From Liquorilactobacillus mali (GTDB taxonomy: Bacteria > Bacillota > Bacilli > Lactobacillales > Lactobacillaceae): a stretch of 64,000 bases of DNA. A program made the position numbers and the translations under genes. The stretch covers positions 1 through 64,000 of the forward strand of contig NZ_JQAR01000011.1 of assembly GCF_001437155.1 (NCBI RefSeq), given 5' to 3'. The notes under the pieces are model-generated. The model ran no database searches and was not told the DNA's origin. It worked only from the letters and a program-made list of their open reading frames with translations. This document shows, piece by piece, positions 52,822 through 64,000 of the stretch; position 1 is the first letter of the stretch; the number at the start of each line of letters is the position of its first letter.

Positions 52822-54303
52822 ATGTTTCCTGAAATTGATGAGTTAAAAAAGATTGCTTCGTCTTATAATTTTGTCCCAGTTGCTAAGCGTTTATCTTTAA
52901 CAAAAGACGAGGAAGAACAGTTATTACTATCCCTGGCACGCGATAAGGAGACAGTTTATTTTTCAGGTGGGAATCATGCACTTGGAAATTATAGTTATTT
53001 TGTAATTCAACCAACACGAAGCATTACCGTCTTAGATGGGGTTTTAATTGATAGCAGCAAACATGGGGACAAAGCAGTAAAAGGTGTAAATCCTCACAAT
53101 TATTTGGAGAGAATCCTAAAGGAGCATGAACAGCCTGTTATTTCAGGGCTTCCACCCTTTACTGGAGGACTAATAGGCTATTTCTCATATGAATATACTA
53201 AATATTATCAAAGGCATATTAATTTTCAGCATACCAATCCAGATAATATTCAAGACATCGGATTATTCTGTTGTGACAAATTAATTGCGTATAATCGTGA
53301 TAAATCAGAAGTGAGCTTGATCATCAGTATTGCAACTGAAAATTTAGAAGCTAACTATAAGCAGGCAAAAGAGAAACTTGAAGAACTGAAAACAAGGGTG
53401 TTTGCACGAATTGGCAAAACTTATGAAATGCCACAATTGAAGATGACCGGTGATTTTCAAATGCATTTTAATGAAGCTGAGTATTCAAATAAAGTTCAAA
53501 TTGCAAAAGAACATATCACGGTAGGAGATATTTTTCAATTAATCATGTCCAATCCGCAGAAAGTAAACTTGACTGGTGATTTATTACCGCTTTTAAGGCA
53601 ATTAATGATAGATGAACCGCATGCTTATCACTTTTATTTTAAGCAAAAAGACTTTGCCGCCGTAGCGGCTTCACCTGAAACATTGATTACGAGACAAGGA
53701 CAAGAACTTGCAAGTTATCCTTTGGCAGGAACCCGAAAGCTGACAGATGATGATGCAAAGAATCGAAAAAATTGTGCAGAATTATTAGGCAGTGCAAAAG
53801 AATTAGCAGAGCATAACATGTTAGTTGATCTTGGGAGAAATGATCTTGGACAGATAAGCAAATTTGGAACAATTCATGTCACAAAGCATGCTTTTCTAGA
53901 AAAGTTTTCGACCGTTGTTCATTTAGCATCTGTCATTAAAAGTCAGGCATTGCCAGAGAAAAGTGCATTGGATGTCTTAGATGCTGTTTTTCCAGCGGGA
54001 ACCTTGTCGGGGGCACCAAAAGTTAAGGCAATTCAAATTATTAATGAATTGGAACACTTTAAACGAGGAATCTATGGCGGCTGTTTCGGCTATATGAGCT
54101 TTTCAGGTGCTCTTGATATGGCAATTGGAATTCGATTACTGCATAGGAACGGACGAAATGGTATTTTGCATACAGGAGCTGGGATTGTGGCCGATAGTAT
54201 AGCAAAAAATGAATATCAGGAATGTCTGAATAAATCGAGATCAGTAAGAAATGCATTGGCTAAGGTTAGTGTTAGAGGTGAAAAAAATGGAATTACTAAT
54301 TGA
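52822..54303 (+). CDS. trpE: Anthranilate synthase component I
   Basis: The 493-residue chorismate-binding enzyme makes anthranilate with TrpG. The C-terminal active domain (about 215-480) has IFQLIMSNPQ, YPLAGTRKL, HNMLVDLGRNDLG and VFPAGTLSGAPKVKAI. The Ala in P-L-A-G-T is typical of TrpE (PabB has Lys), supporting anthranilate over aminodeoxychorismate. The N-terminal Trp-feedback motif L-L-E-S is not recognisable: the region reads VYFSGGNHALGNYSYF. Feedback inhibition may be weak or absent. It is first in the operon behind a Trp T-box. Confidence 0.94.
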   Translation: MFPEIDELKKIASSYNFVPVAKRLSLTKDEEEQLLLSLARDKETVYFSGGNHALGNYSYFVIQPTRSITVLDGVLIDSSKHGDKAVKGVNPHNYLERILKEHEQPVISGLPPFTGGLIGYFSYEYTKYYQRHINFQHTNPDNIQDIGLFCCDKLIAYNRDKSEVSLIISIATENLEANYKQAKEKLEELKTRVFARIGKTYEMPQLKMTGDFQMHFNEAEYSNKVQIAKEHITVGDIFQLIMSNPQKVNLTGDLLPLLRQLMIDEPHAYHFYFKQKDFAAVAASPETLITRQGQELASYPLAGTRKLTDDDAKNRKNCAELLGSAKELAEHNMLVDLGRNDLGQISKFGTIHVTKHAFLEKFSTVVHLASVIKSQALPEKSALDVLDAVFPAGTLSGAPKVKAIQIINELEHFKRGIYGGCFGYMSFSGALDMAIGIRLLHRNGRNGILHTGAGIVADSIAKNEYQECLNKSRSVRNALAKVSVRGEKNGITN

Positions 54304-54859
54304 TAATTATGATAGTTTTACCTATAACTTGTATCAGCAAATTGGCCAATTTACTTCTGATATTGTGGTAAAAAAGAATGATGAGGTTGATTGTGATGCA
54401 ATTGCGAGGTTAAAGCCAGAACATATTATTATTTCGCCAGGTCCAGGCCGTCCAAATGATGCAGGTAATTGTGTGGAGATCGTTGACAAATTTGCCGGTA
54501 AAATTCCAATATTGGGTGTTTGCATGGGATTAGAGGTAATCGCTGCAGCATTTGATACCGATGTTGTTATTGCACCAAAGCTGATGCACGGGAAAGTCGA
54601 TACTATCAAGGTAGAATATGTTGATGAGATTTTAAAGGGAACACCCCGTAAATTCCAAGCAGCTAGATATCACTCGTTAATTGCGGATTATCAACAGTTA
54701 CCTTCGAATTTTAATATTACAAGCGTCTCAAGTGATAATGAATTAATGTCTTTTTCAGATAGTCAAAAGCACATATATGCAATTCAATATCATCCAGAAT
54801 CAATTATGACGGATAGAGCGGTTGGAGATACGATTATTCGGAACTTCTTAAAAGTTTAA
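54287..54859 (+). CDS. trpG: Anthranilate synthase component II (glutamine amidotransferase)
   Basis: The 190-residue class I amidotransferase supplies ammonia to TrpE. The catalytic Cys lies in GVCMGLEVIAAAF and the His-Glu pair in QYHPESIM. In most TrpG proteins the nucleophile motif is GVCLGHQ, so Leu-Glu in place of His-Gln is unusual, although the triad is intact. ATG 54287 overlaps the trpE 3' end by 17 bp. The second Trp T-box lies between this gene and trpD. Confidence 0.93.
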   Translation: MELLIDNYDSFTYNLYQQIGQFTSDIVVKKNDEVDCDAIARLKPEHIIISPGPGRPNDAGNCVEIVDKFAGKIPILGVCMGLEVIAAAFDTDVVIAPKLMHGKVDTIKVEYVDEILKGTPRKFQAARYHSLIADYQQLPSNFNITSVSSDNELMSFSDSQKHIYAIQYHPESIMTDRAVGDTIIRNFLKV

Positions 54860-54889
54860 CTAGTAAAAAATAATAAATTGAAAATTTAA

Positions 54890-55189
54890 TATTTATCCAT
54901 ACAAACTACTGAAGTGGAGATCAAGATAGTTGTGCACATACAGAGAACCGGCGTTGCTGAGAGTCCGGTTGAACGCAAGCTGTTAAATGGACCACTGAGG
55001 GTGCGGTCAAAGCACGAAAAATGTTAGTACTCCGCAACGTAAGACTCACGTTAGATGTCAGGGATGTGATTGCATCCTGTAAGAGTGTGTGTTTCATAGG
55101 CACAGTAGCTAACTGGCTTGAGATTGCAAATTAAGGTGGTACCGCGGAAAATCCGTCCTTAACAGGTGACTGTTATGGGCGTTTTTTTA
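54890..55189 (+). promoter_or_regulatory. T-box riboswitch, Trp type (copy 2, between trpG and trpD)
   Basis: Nearly identical to copy 1 through Stem I, including GTTGCTGAGAG and the specifier TGG at 54988-54990, and again at the core GGTGGTACCGCGGAAAATCC. The region between Stem I and the core differs more. The terminator (CGTCCTTAACAG with CTGTTATGGGCG, then T7) has more mismatches than in copy 1. Homology starts near ATTTAATATT, just downstream of where the copy 1 promoter ends, and no strong promoter is seen here. It therefore looks like an internal second checkpoint in one operon. Confidence 0.92.
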
Positions 55190-55203
55190 TAGGAGGAGAA
55201 AAG

Positions 55204-55254
55204 ATGGAAGAATTTCGATGGCGGATTCTTTTAAAACATGGGTTGCACATATAG
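55204..55254 (+). CDS. 16-codon mini-ORF before trpD
   Basis: ATG at 55204 follows a strong AGGAGGAG and encodes MEEFRWRILLKHGLHI, ending at TAG 55252-55254. It contains one Trp codon. It lies between the T-box terminator and trpD, where no other gene fits. It may be a leader peptide, a translational coupling device or the remains of a gene lost when the T-box was duplicated. No function is known. Confidence 0.4.
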   Translation: MEEFRWRILLKHGLHI

Positions 55255-55280
55255 AAATAATTCTTAGGGAGGATATAAAT

Positions 55281-56306
55281 ATGATAAAAGAAGCAATAAA
55301 AAAAGTTGTTAGTGGCAGTAATCTGAGTTATGAGGAAATGAATCGGGTAACAGATGAAATAATGTCAGGCAAAGCTACGGATATTCAGATTGCCGCATTT
55401 TTGACAGCATTAGCAGAAAAAAAGGAAACAGTCGATGAGATCGCAGGAGCGGCTCAATCAATGAGGGAGCATGCGCTAAATTTTGATTCCAGTCAAAAAG
55501 AAACACTTGAAATCGTAGGAACTGGTGGCGATAATGCCCATACATTCAATATCTCCACAACAACAGCCTTTGTTGTTTCGGCGACCGGAATATCAGTGAC
55601 AAAGCATGGCAACAGAGCGGCTTCATCTTTGAGTGGTGCGGCGGATGTATTAGAGGCTCTAGGAGCGAAAATAAATATCGATCCTAAAAAATCGTCTGAA
55701 ATCCTAGATAAAATTGGCATTTGTTTTCTATTTGCGCAAGAGTATCATCAAGCGATGCGTTACGTTGCAAAGGTCCGCAAAGAGTTGGCTTTTAGAACTA
55801 TTTTTAATATCTTAGGACCACTTGCAAACCCGGCTGGAGCAAAGATGCAATTAATGGGTGTATATGATGATCAGCTACTCCAAGTTATACCTGGAGTAAT
55901 GCAGCGATTAGGTGCTAATTCAGGGATGATTGTTCATGGAACCGATGGACTAGATGAAATTACATTAACCGGTCCAACTAAGGTAGCCGAGTTCAATGAA
56001 AAAGAAATAAAAAATTACGAATTGATGCCAGAACAATTCGGCTTTCATAGTTGTACGGAACAAGATTTGGTTGGAGGAACTCCACAAGAAAATGCAAAAA
56101 TTACCCGTGATATTTTGAGCGGAGTGACCGGCCCCAAGCGAGATGTTGTACTTTTGAATGCTGCAGCTGCAATTCATATTGTACATCCTGAGGTTGATTT
56201 TTTTGAAGGAATTCGTGAAGCAAAAGAAGCAATAGACAGCAAAAGGGCATTAGCTAAGCTAAATGACTTCATTAAACTGACGAATGATGACGAGGTAACC
56301 GTATGA
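55281..56306 (+). CDS. trpD: Anthranilate phosphoribosyltransferase
   Basis: The 341-residue enzyme joins anthranilate and PRPP. The PRPP loop reads GTGGDNAHTFNIST and KHGNRAASSLSGAADVLEALG is typical. ATG 55281 follows AGGGAGG; an upstream in-frame start would overlap the mini-ORF and lacks an RBS. The trpC start overlaps its stop by four bases. Confidence 0.95.
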   Translation: MIKEAIKKVVSGSNLSYEEMNRVTDEIMSGKATDIQIAAFLTALAEKKETVDEIAGAAQSMREHALNFDSSQKETLEIVGTGGDNAHTFNISTTTAFVVSATGISVTKHGNRAASSLSGAADVLEALGAKINIDPKKSSEILDKIGICFLFAQEYHQAMRYVAKVRKELAFRTIFNILGPLANPAGAKMQLMGVYDDQLLQVIPGVMQRLGANSGMIVHGTDGLDEITLTGPTKVAEFNEKEIKNYELMPEQFGFHSCTEQDLVGGTPQENAKITRDILSGVTGPKRDVVLLNAAAAIHIVHPEVDFFEGIREAKEAIDSKRALAKLNDFIKLTNDDEVTV

Positions 56307-57085
56307 TACTAGATGATTTGGTTGCAGCAACATCTGAACGACTTGAGTTATGCAAAAAGAAAGTAACGTTTGAAGAATTAAAGTTGCTTAGTAGGCAGAG
56401 TAAAAGCAAGGGGCTTGCGGAATCTTTTAAACAGAATTTGAGGGCTGACGGGCTGAGTGTAATTGCAGAGGTAAAGCAAGCTTCTCCCTCAAAAGGGATA
56501 ATCGTTAACGAATTTCCTTATTTGGAGATTGCTAAGGAATATCAAGCTGCAGGAGTTAGCGCGATATCTGTGTTAACGGAAGAAAAATATTTCCATGGGA
56601 AGCTAGAATATCTGAGAGAAATAGCTCAGAAAAGTGAACTACCAATCTTACGGAAAGACTTTGTAATCGATCCATATATGATTTATGAAGCTCGGGCTGC
56701 AGGAGCAACACTTATTTTATTGATTGTGGCGATTCTCAGTGATGAACAATTAAATGAGTATTTGGAATTGGCACGTGATTTGGGAATGGAGGCAATTGTA
56801 GAAGTTCATAATCATCATGAATTAACACGAGCTTTAAATACGGATGCAGCGATTATTGGGATTAATAACCGAGACTTGACTAATTTCAAGGTTAGTCTAG
56901 AAACTACTTGCAAACTCAGCGCTTTGGTTCCAGAAAATCGGTTGGTGATTTCAGAGAGTGGGATACAAAGTGGAAAAGACATAACCTATTTGCAAGATAA
57001 TGCAAGAATTAATGGAGTTTTAGTTGGAGAGTATTTAATGCGTGCAAAGAATAAAAAAGATACAATTTTAAAGATGAAAGGATAA
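56303..57085 (+). CDS. trpC: Indole-3-glycerol phosphate synthase
   Basis: A 260-residue TIM-barrel enzyme. Catalytic motifs are VIAEVKQASPSKG (Glu, Lys), LRKDFVIDPYMIYEARAAGA (Lys), IIGINNRDL and ISESGI. It is encoded separately from TrpF. Overlaps trpD (ATGA); trpF starts three bases after its stop. Confidence 0.96.
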   Translation: MILDDLVAATSERLELCKKKVTFEELKLLSRQSKSKGLAESFKQNLRADGLSVIAEVKQASPSKGIIVNEFPYLEIAKEYQAAGVSAISVLTEEKYFHGKLEYLREIAQKSELPILRKDFVIDPYMIYEARAAGATLILLIVAILSDEQLNEYLELARDLGMEAIVEVHNHHELTRALNTDAAIIGINNRDLTNFKVSLETTCKLSALVPENRLVISESGIQSGKDITYLQDNARINGVLVGEYLMRAKNKKDTILKMKG

Positions 57086-57088
57086 GAA

Positions 57089-57682
57089 ATGACTAAAGTA
57101 AAGATTTGTGGCATCAAAGATTTAAAAACAGTTGCCATCCTAAATCGGACCCTCCCTGATTATGTGGGCTTTGTCTTTGCTAAAAGCTCACGTCAAGTAA
57201 GCATTGAGCAGGCAAAAAAAATTCGTAAGCAGCTTTTACCTTGTATCAAAACAATCGGTGTCTTTACAGAGTTTAAGAAACAAACCATTGAAATTTTAAT
57301 TGAACAGAAAATAATTCAGGGAGTCCAATTTCATACTAAGATTTCGACTGTAGAAGTTGATAATCTCCAAAGCAAAGGTTTATTGATTTTTCAAATAGCA
57401 AACAAAACGACAAAGCCCGCTAAAAAAGTGGATTACTGGATGTTTGATTCAAAAGTACCAGGTTCGGGACAATTGGCTGATTGGAATCAGATTGATGCAA
57501 AAGGACATCCATTCATAGTTGCAGGTGGATTAAATGCAGATAATGTGGGTACTGTCATTTCTAAGTTGCATCCAGAAATTGTTGATGTTAGTTCTGGAGT
57601 AGAGATAAATGGTCAAAAAAATGATAATGAAATAGCTAAATTTATAAGGAGTGTTAAAGATGCAGACGAAAAAAACAAGTGA
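57089..57682 (+). CDS. trpF: Phosphoribosylanthranilate isomerase
   Basis: The 197-residue barrel protein catalyses the Amadori step before TrpC. The general base Cys is in KVKICGIKD and the catalytic Asp is expected near [16 protein letters not shown]; the phosphate site reads [10 protein letters not shown] and DVSSGVE. The central part is somewhat divergent. trpB starts inside its 3' end. Confidence 0.94.
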   Translation: MTKVKICGIKDLKTVAILNRTLPDYVGFVFAKSSRQVSIEQAKKIRKQLLPCIKTIGVFTEFKKQTIEILIEQKIIQGVQFHTKISTVEVDNLQSKGLLIFQIANKTTKPAKKVDYWMFDSKVPGSGQLADWNQIDAKGHPFIVAGGLNADNVGTVISKLHPEIVDVSSGVEINGQKNDNEIAKFIRSVKDADEKNK

Positions 57683-58865
57683 ATTAAACGGGCGTTTCGG
57701 TCAATATGGAGGACAATACATTCCTGAGACTTTGATGAGTGAAGTGACTAAGTTGGCAAAGGCATACGAACGTTATCGAAATGATCCTGACTTTCAAGCG
57801 GAAATGATGGATCTATTGAAGAACTATGCAAATCGGCCATCGTTGTTATATTACGCTAAAAGAATGACTGCAGATCTTGGCGGTGCTCAGATTTATTTTA
57901 AGCGGGAAGATTTGAATCATACTGGTTCACACAAAATAAATAATGTGATTGGACAGATACTTTTAGCAAAGAAAATGGGTAAAACTAGAGTAATTGCTGA
58001 GACTGGTGCTGGACAGCATGGGGTAGCTACGGCTACAGTTGCCGCCCTTATGGGAATGGAATGTGAAATCTTCATGGGTCAAGTAGACACAAAAAGACAA
58101 GCATTGAATGTATATCGAATGGAGCTTTTAGGGGCAAAAGTCAATTCAATCACAACTGGAACGGGAACCTTAAAAGATGCAGTTAATGCCGCAATGCAGG
58201 AATGGAGCAGAAGAACCAGTGATACACATTATGTCATTGGTTCCGTGATGGGTCCATATCCATTTCCGACAATGGTTAGTGATTTCCAGTCTATTATTAG
58301 CAAGGAAATCAAACAGCAGTTGCAGGAAGAGACAGGAAAGCTGCCTGATGCAGTAGTTGCATGTGTTGGCGGCGGAAGTAATGCTATGGGGGCTTTCTAT
58401 CATTTTATTGATGAGCCCACTGTAAGGTTAATTGGTTGCGAGGCTGCAGGTAAAGGTGTTGATACAAAACAGCATGCAGCAACGATCGAGCGCGGTAGTG
58501 TAGGAATTTTTCATGGAATGAAATCAAAGTTTCTTCAAAATGAAGACGGACAAATAGATCAAGTATATTCAATCTCTGCAGGACTTGATTATCCAGGAAT
58601 CGGCCCACAGCACGCAGCCTTGGCAGATACTAAACGTGCAGAATATGTTGGAATTACTGATGATGAAGCTGTTGAAGCTTTTGAATATATTGCTCGTCAA
58701 GAGGGAATTATTGCGGCGATTGAAAGCTGCCATGCAGTTGCCTATGTGATGAAGCTTGCACCACAGATGAAAAAAGATCAGATTATTGTTTGCAATCTTT
58801 CGGGACGAGGAGACAAAGATGTCGCAGCTATTGCGAGATACAAAGGAGAGAAAATTTATGACTGA
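57660..58865 (+). CDS. trpB: Tryptophan synthase beta subunit
   Basis: The 401-residue PLP enzyme condenses indole and serine. The PLP Lys is in HTGSHKINN, the ammonia-path [10 protein letters not shown] and the phosphate loop GGGSNAMG are present. ATG 57660 follows AAGGAG. It overlaps trpA by eight bases. Confidence 0.97.
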   Translation: MQTKKTSELNGRFGQYGGQYIPETLMSEVTKLAKAYERYRNDPDFQAEMMDLLKNYANRPSLLYYAKRMTADLGGAQIYFKREDLNHTGSHKINNVIGQILLAKKMGKTRVIAETGAGQHGVATATVAALMGMECEIFMGQVDTKRQALNVYRMELLGAKVNSITTGTGTLKDAVNAAMQEWSRRTSDTHYVIGSVMGPYPFPTMVSDFQSIISKEIKQQLQEETGKLPDAVVACVGGGSNAMGAFYHFIDEPTVRLIGCEAAGKGVDTKQHAATIERGSVGIFHGMKSKFLQNEDGQIDQVYSISAGLDYPGIGPQHAALADTKRAEYVGITDDEAVEAFEYIARQEGIIAAIESCHAVAYVMKLAPQMKKDQIIVCNLSGRGDKDVAAIARYKGEKIYD

Positions 58866-59661
58866 GCAAAGATTAAGAGAGGCCTTTGGCAAGCAGCATA
58901 AAACATTTATTGGGTTTGTTACGGCGGGTGATCCGACTTTTGATAAGTCAGTTGCTTCAATTTTAGCATTGGATGCAGGTGGGGCAGATGTTGTAGAAGT
59001 TGGAATACCATTTAGTGATCCTGTTGCAGATGGGCCGGTTATTCAAGACGCAGACTTGCGAGCTTTCGCAGCTGGAATAACGACTACTAAAGTATTTGAA
59101 TTGGTTGAAGAAGTGCGAAGGAAGAGCGATGTATCCCTAGTGTTATTAGTTTATTTGAATAATATTTTCAAATATGGTTATGACCGTTTCTTTTCTAAGT
59201 GTAAACAAGTTGGGATAGATGGTGTGATCATACCAGATCTACCAATGGAAGAACGAGGAGAAGTGTTGCCATTTGCACACAAGTATCAATGTGCACTGAT
59301 TCCATTAGTATCTCCGACTTCAGCAAAACGGATTCCACAAATCGTTCAAGGAACCACAGGCTTCGTATATGTTGTTTCTTCAATGGGAGTCACGGGGGTC
59401 AGAAGCCAGCTTGATTCTAATTTAGAGGACATGATTGCAGCAATTCGTAATTCAACAGATGCTCCTATTGCAGTTGGTTTCGGTATTCATACACCTGAGC
59501 AGGCGGCTAAAATCGCAGCGATTGCAGATGGCGTAATTGTGGGATCAGCAATTGTTAAGATAATTGCTCAAAATACGGCAGAAACATCTAAAAAAATTAC
59601 AGAGTATACTAGAAAAATGAGCAAAGCAATTTATAAAATAAATAGAGAAAAAAGTTTATAA
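58858..59661 (+). CDS. trpA: Tryptophan synthase alpha subunit
   Basis: The 267-residue barrel subunit cleaves indole-3-glycerol phosphate and channels indole to TrpB. Catalytic Glu and Asp lie in [15 protein letters not shown]; the loop [13 protein letters not shown] and [11 protein letters not shown] are typical. ATG 58858 follows AAAGGAG. It is the last trp gene; no separate trp terminator is seen before the next promoter. Confidence 0.97.
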   Translation: MTEQRLREAFGKQHKTFIGFVTAGDPTFDKSVASILALDAGGADVVEVGIPFSDPVADGPVIQDADLRAFAAGITTTKVFELVEEVRRKSDVSLVLLVYLNNIFKYGYDRFFSKCKQVGIDGVIIPDLPMEERGEVLPFAHKYQCALIPLVSPTSAKRIPQIVQGTTGFVYVVSSMGVTGVRSQLDSNLEDMIAAIRNSTDAPIAVGFGIHTPEQAAKIAAIADGVIVGSAIVKIIAQNTAETSKKITEYTRKMSKAIYKINREKSL

Positions 59662-59668
59662 AAACTTG

Positions 59669-59697
59669 TTGATAGCGCTTACAATGGCTGGTATTAT
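59669..59697 (+). promoter_or_regulatory. Promoter of the beta-glucoside operon
   Basis: TTGATA (59669-59674) and TATTAT (59692-59697) with a 17-bp spacer. The cre site covers the -35 box. Confidence 0.65.
59670..59683. promoter_or_regulatory. CcpA cre site of the beta-glucoside operon
   Basis: TGATAGCGCTTACA (reverse TGTAAGCGCTATCA) fits TGWAANCGNTNWCA at all 14 positions. Overlap with the -35 box implies catabolite repression by CcpA. Confidence 0.85.
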
Positions 59698-59715
59698 AAT
59701 CACATAAAGCAGAGC

Positions 59716-59794
59716 GTGTTACTGATTCGATCAGGCATTAACCCACTTTTAGATTGGTTGTTATAAAAAGCAACCATCTAGGGCGGGTTTTTTT
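59716..59794 (+). promoter_or_regulatory. RAT antiterminator and overlapping terminator before licT
   Basis: A ribonucleic antiterminator sequence at 59716-59744 (GTGTTACTG…CAGGCATTAACCC) overlaps the 5' arm of a terminator whose stem includes AGATTGGTTG with CAACCATCT and ends in GGGTTTTTTT. Binding of LicT would stabilise the RAT hairpin and allow read-through. Confidence 0.88.
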
Positions 59795-59821
59795 AATACT
59801 TAATTTCTGGAGGAAGTGATC

Positions 59822-60691
59822 ATGAAATTTATTAAGAATTTTAATAATAATGCTGCTTTAGTTGAAGATGAACAAGGTACTGAATGGATTGTGATTGGGA
59901 ATGGTGTAGGTTTTGGTAAGAAGAAAGGAATGCTAGTTGATGAAGGGAGGATAGAACGTCGCTTTGTAACTGCTGAAAAGAATAGCCTGGATATTGAGAG
60001 TTTCAAAGAAATTGAATCGCAATCATTAGAATTAACGACAAAAGTTATTGAATTGGTTGAACCTTTACTGAAAATCAGGTTTAATGATTATCAATATTTT
60101 GTTCTTGCAGACCATATTGATTTTTCTTTAAAACGGGCTCATGAAGGAATCGAGATTAGTGATGGAACCGTTATTTGGGAAATCAGTAAGTTATTCAGCG
60201 AAGAATATCAGGCGGCAAAAGAAGCCATTAACTTGATAAATCAACAGGCACGTGTTCAATTACCAAAAAATGAGATTGTCTTTATGACATACCATTTTGT
60301 GAATGCAAGCATGGATGGTTCACGGCTTCAAGATACAATCAAAATTACGAAATTGATTTCCGGAATTATTGATATCATACAATACCAATTTCATCTGACG
60401 TTAGATACAGAATCTTTTAATTATAGTCGTTTTGTTACGCATCTACGTGCATTGATGGTTCAAAGAGTTAGTAAAACAAGTATGATGGCTAGTGAACTAG
60501 ATCCCGCATTACTCAAGTTAATGCAGCTGAAATATCCACTTGCATATGAAACAACTGAACGAATTGGTGATTATCTGCAGAAAGAAACAAACTGGAAGTT
60601 GCAGCCGGATGATAAAGTCTATTTGACCTTACATGTCTGGCGTGTGACCCATCGGCAAAAAAATAATAAAAGTATTTTGGTGTGTTACTGA
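59822..60691 (+). CDS. licT: BglG/LicT-family transcription antiterminator
   Basis: The 289-residue protein has an RNA-binding CAT domain (about 1-56, with FNNNAALVEDEQG and GNGVGFGKKKG) and two PTS regulation domains. Candidate phosphorylated His residues are in VLADHIDFSLKRAHEG, FMTYHFVNAS, RFVTHLRALM and LTLHVWRVTHRQ. It binds the two RAT elements here. The bglP EII component would inhibit it when sugar is absent and HPr activate it. ATG 59822 follows GGAGGAAG. Its stop codon lies inside the second RAT. Confidence 0.94.
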   Translation: MKFIKNFNNNAALVEDEQGTEWIVIGNGVGFGKKKGMLVDEGRIERRFVTAEKNSLDIESFKEIESQSLELTTKVIELVEPLLKIRFNDYQYFVLADHIDFSLKRAHEGIEISDGTVIWEISKLFSEEYQAAKEAINLINQQARVQLPKNEIVFMTYHFVNASMDGSRLQDTIKITKLISGIIDIIQYQFHLTLDTESFNYSRFVTHLRALMVQRVSKTSMMASELDPALLKLMQLKYPLAYETTERIGDYLQKETNWKLQPDDKVYLTLHVWRVTHRQKNNKSILVCY

Positions 60692-60771
60692 TAAAGCAGG
60701 CATTAACCCAGAGACTTTGCAAATTATTTTATCCTAATTGGATAAATATTGCGTGGTTGTCTGGGTTTTTA
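60680..60771 (+). promoter_or_regulatory. Second RAT antiterminator and terminator before bglP
   Basis: GTGTTACTGATAAAGCAGG followed by CATTAACCC overlaps the licT stop codon. A terminator (AACCCAGA with TCTGGGTT, then TTTA) follows. It gives independent antitermination control over bglP and the glucosidase. Confidence 0.85.
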
Positions 60772-60795
60772 TTTTGAATTTAGGAGATGAAAAAA

Positions 60796-64000
<3,205 letters not shown>

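Noticed and set aside
52822-54303. trpE as aminodeoxychorismate synthase (pabB)
   Set aside because: The P-L-A-G-T motif has Ala as in TrpE rather than the Lys of PabB, and the gene lies in a complete trp operon behind a UGG T-box.
54921-55103. Open frame on the minus strand across the second Trp T-box
   Set aside because: It lies on structured RNA conserved between the two T-box copies and resembles no protein.

Overview
The window reads as a chromosomal segment of a low-GC, fermentative, probably motile member of the Lactobacillaceae. The supporting signs are acetate kinase and AdhE under Rex-like operators, methionine and tryptophan genes under T-box leaders, beta-glucoside PTS genes under a cre site and LicT-type antitermination, sortase-type surface proteins, and chemoreceptors behind sigma-D-like promoters. 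Motility together with this gene set suggests the Liquorilactobacillus group, but that placement is inference from gene content. No tRNA, rRNA, CRISPR array or insertion sequence was recognised.

Layout. 0-4.3 kb: ackA and adhE, divergent, each with a Rex-like site. 4.3-9.6 kb: two facing chemoreceptor genes, the second broken by two compensating frameshifts, with decayed sequence between them. 9.9-18.3 kb: a DUF3290/DUF421 membrane pair, a LysR regulator divergent from quinone-type D-lactate dehydrogenase, a ClC channel, an Ldh_2-family dehydrogenase, a YagU-like protein and a lone RmlC-like epimerase. 18.6-24.7 kb: a C26-type amidotransferase lacking its nucleophile Cys, a lipoprotein, a small alarmone synthetase in line with a two-component system, then a serine recombinase divergent from an EAL-domain c-di-GMP phosphodiesterase. 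24.8-28.1 kb: two amino acid permeases. 28.1-32.2 kb: a Met T-box operon (MetE-like, metY, azlCD). 32.2-36.4 kb: a heterodimeric ABC multidrug exporter led by its TetR regulator. 36.6-41.4 kb: a Fur-type promoter and a NEAT-protein haem uptake operon. 41.5-46.7 kb: aconitase, citrate synthase and isocitrate dehydrogenase. 46.9-51.1 kb: two tandem Met T-boxes, mmuP, mmuM and a frameshifted metQ. 51.1-52.5 kb: a CapA-like protein. 52.5-59.7 kb: a trp operon cut in two by a second, near-identical Trp T-box. 59.7-64 kb: cre, RAT/terminator, licT, RAT/terminator, bglP and a GH1 gene running off the window.

How the parts fit. Acetyl-CoA overflow (ackA, adhE) is tied to NADH through Rex. Acn-GltA-Icd gives a route from oxaloacetate and acetyl-CoA to 2-oxoglutarate and hence glutamate. 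Methionine supply (MetE-like, MetY, MmuP, MmuM, MetQ) and tryptophan synthesis are read out by uncharged tRNA. Haem import plus a quinone-linked D-lactate dehydrogenase hints at haem-dependent respiration, although no cytochrome oxidase lies in the window.

The most interesting candidate is the 23615-24008 gap between the serine recombinase and the EAL gene. A 10-bp quasi-palindrome, GGGT-AG-ACCC, recurs 208 bp away with its central dinucleotide inverted (CT). The segment between holds a near-consensus promoter that now points at the recombinase and would point at the EAL gene after inversion. This may be a self-encoded phase switch for c-di-GMP turnover. It is a hypothesis read from sequence, with no experimental support here.
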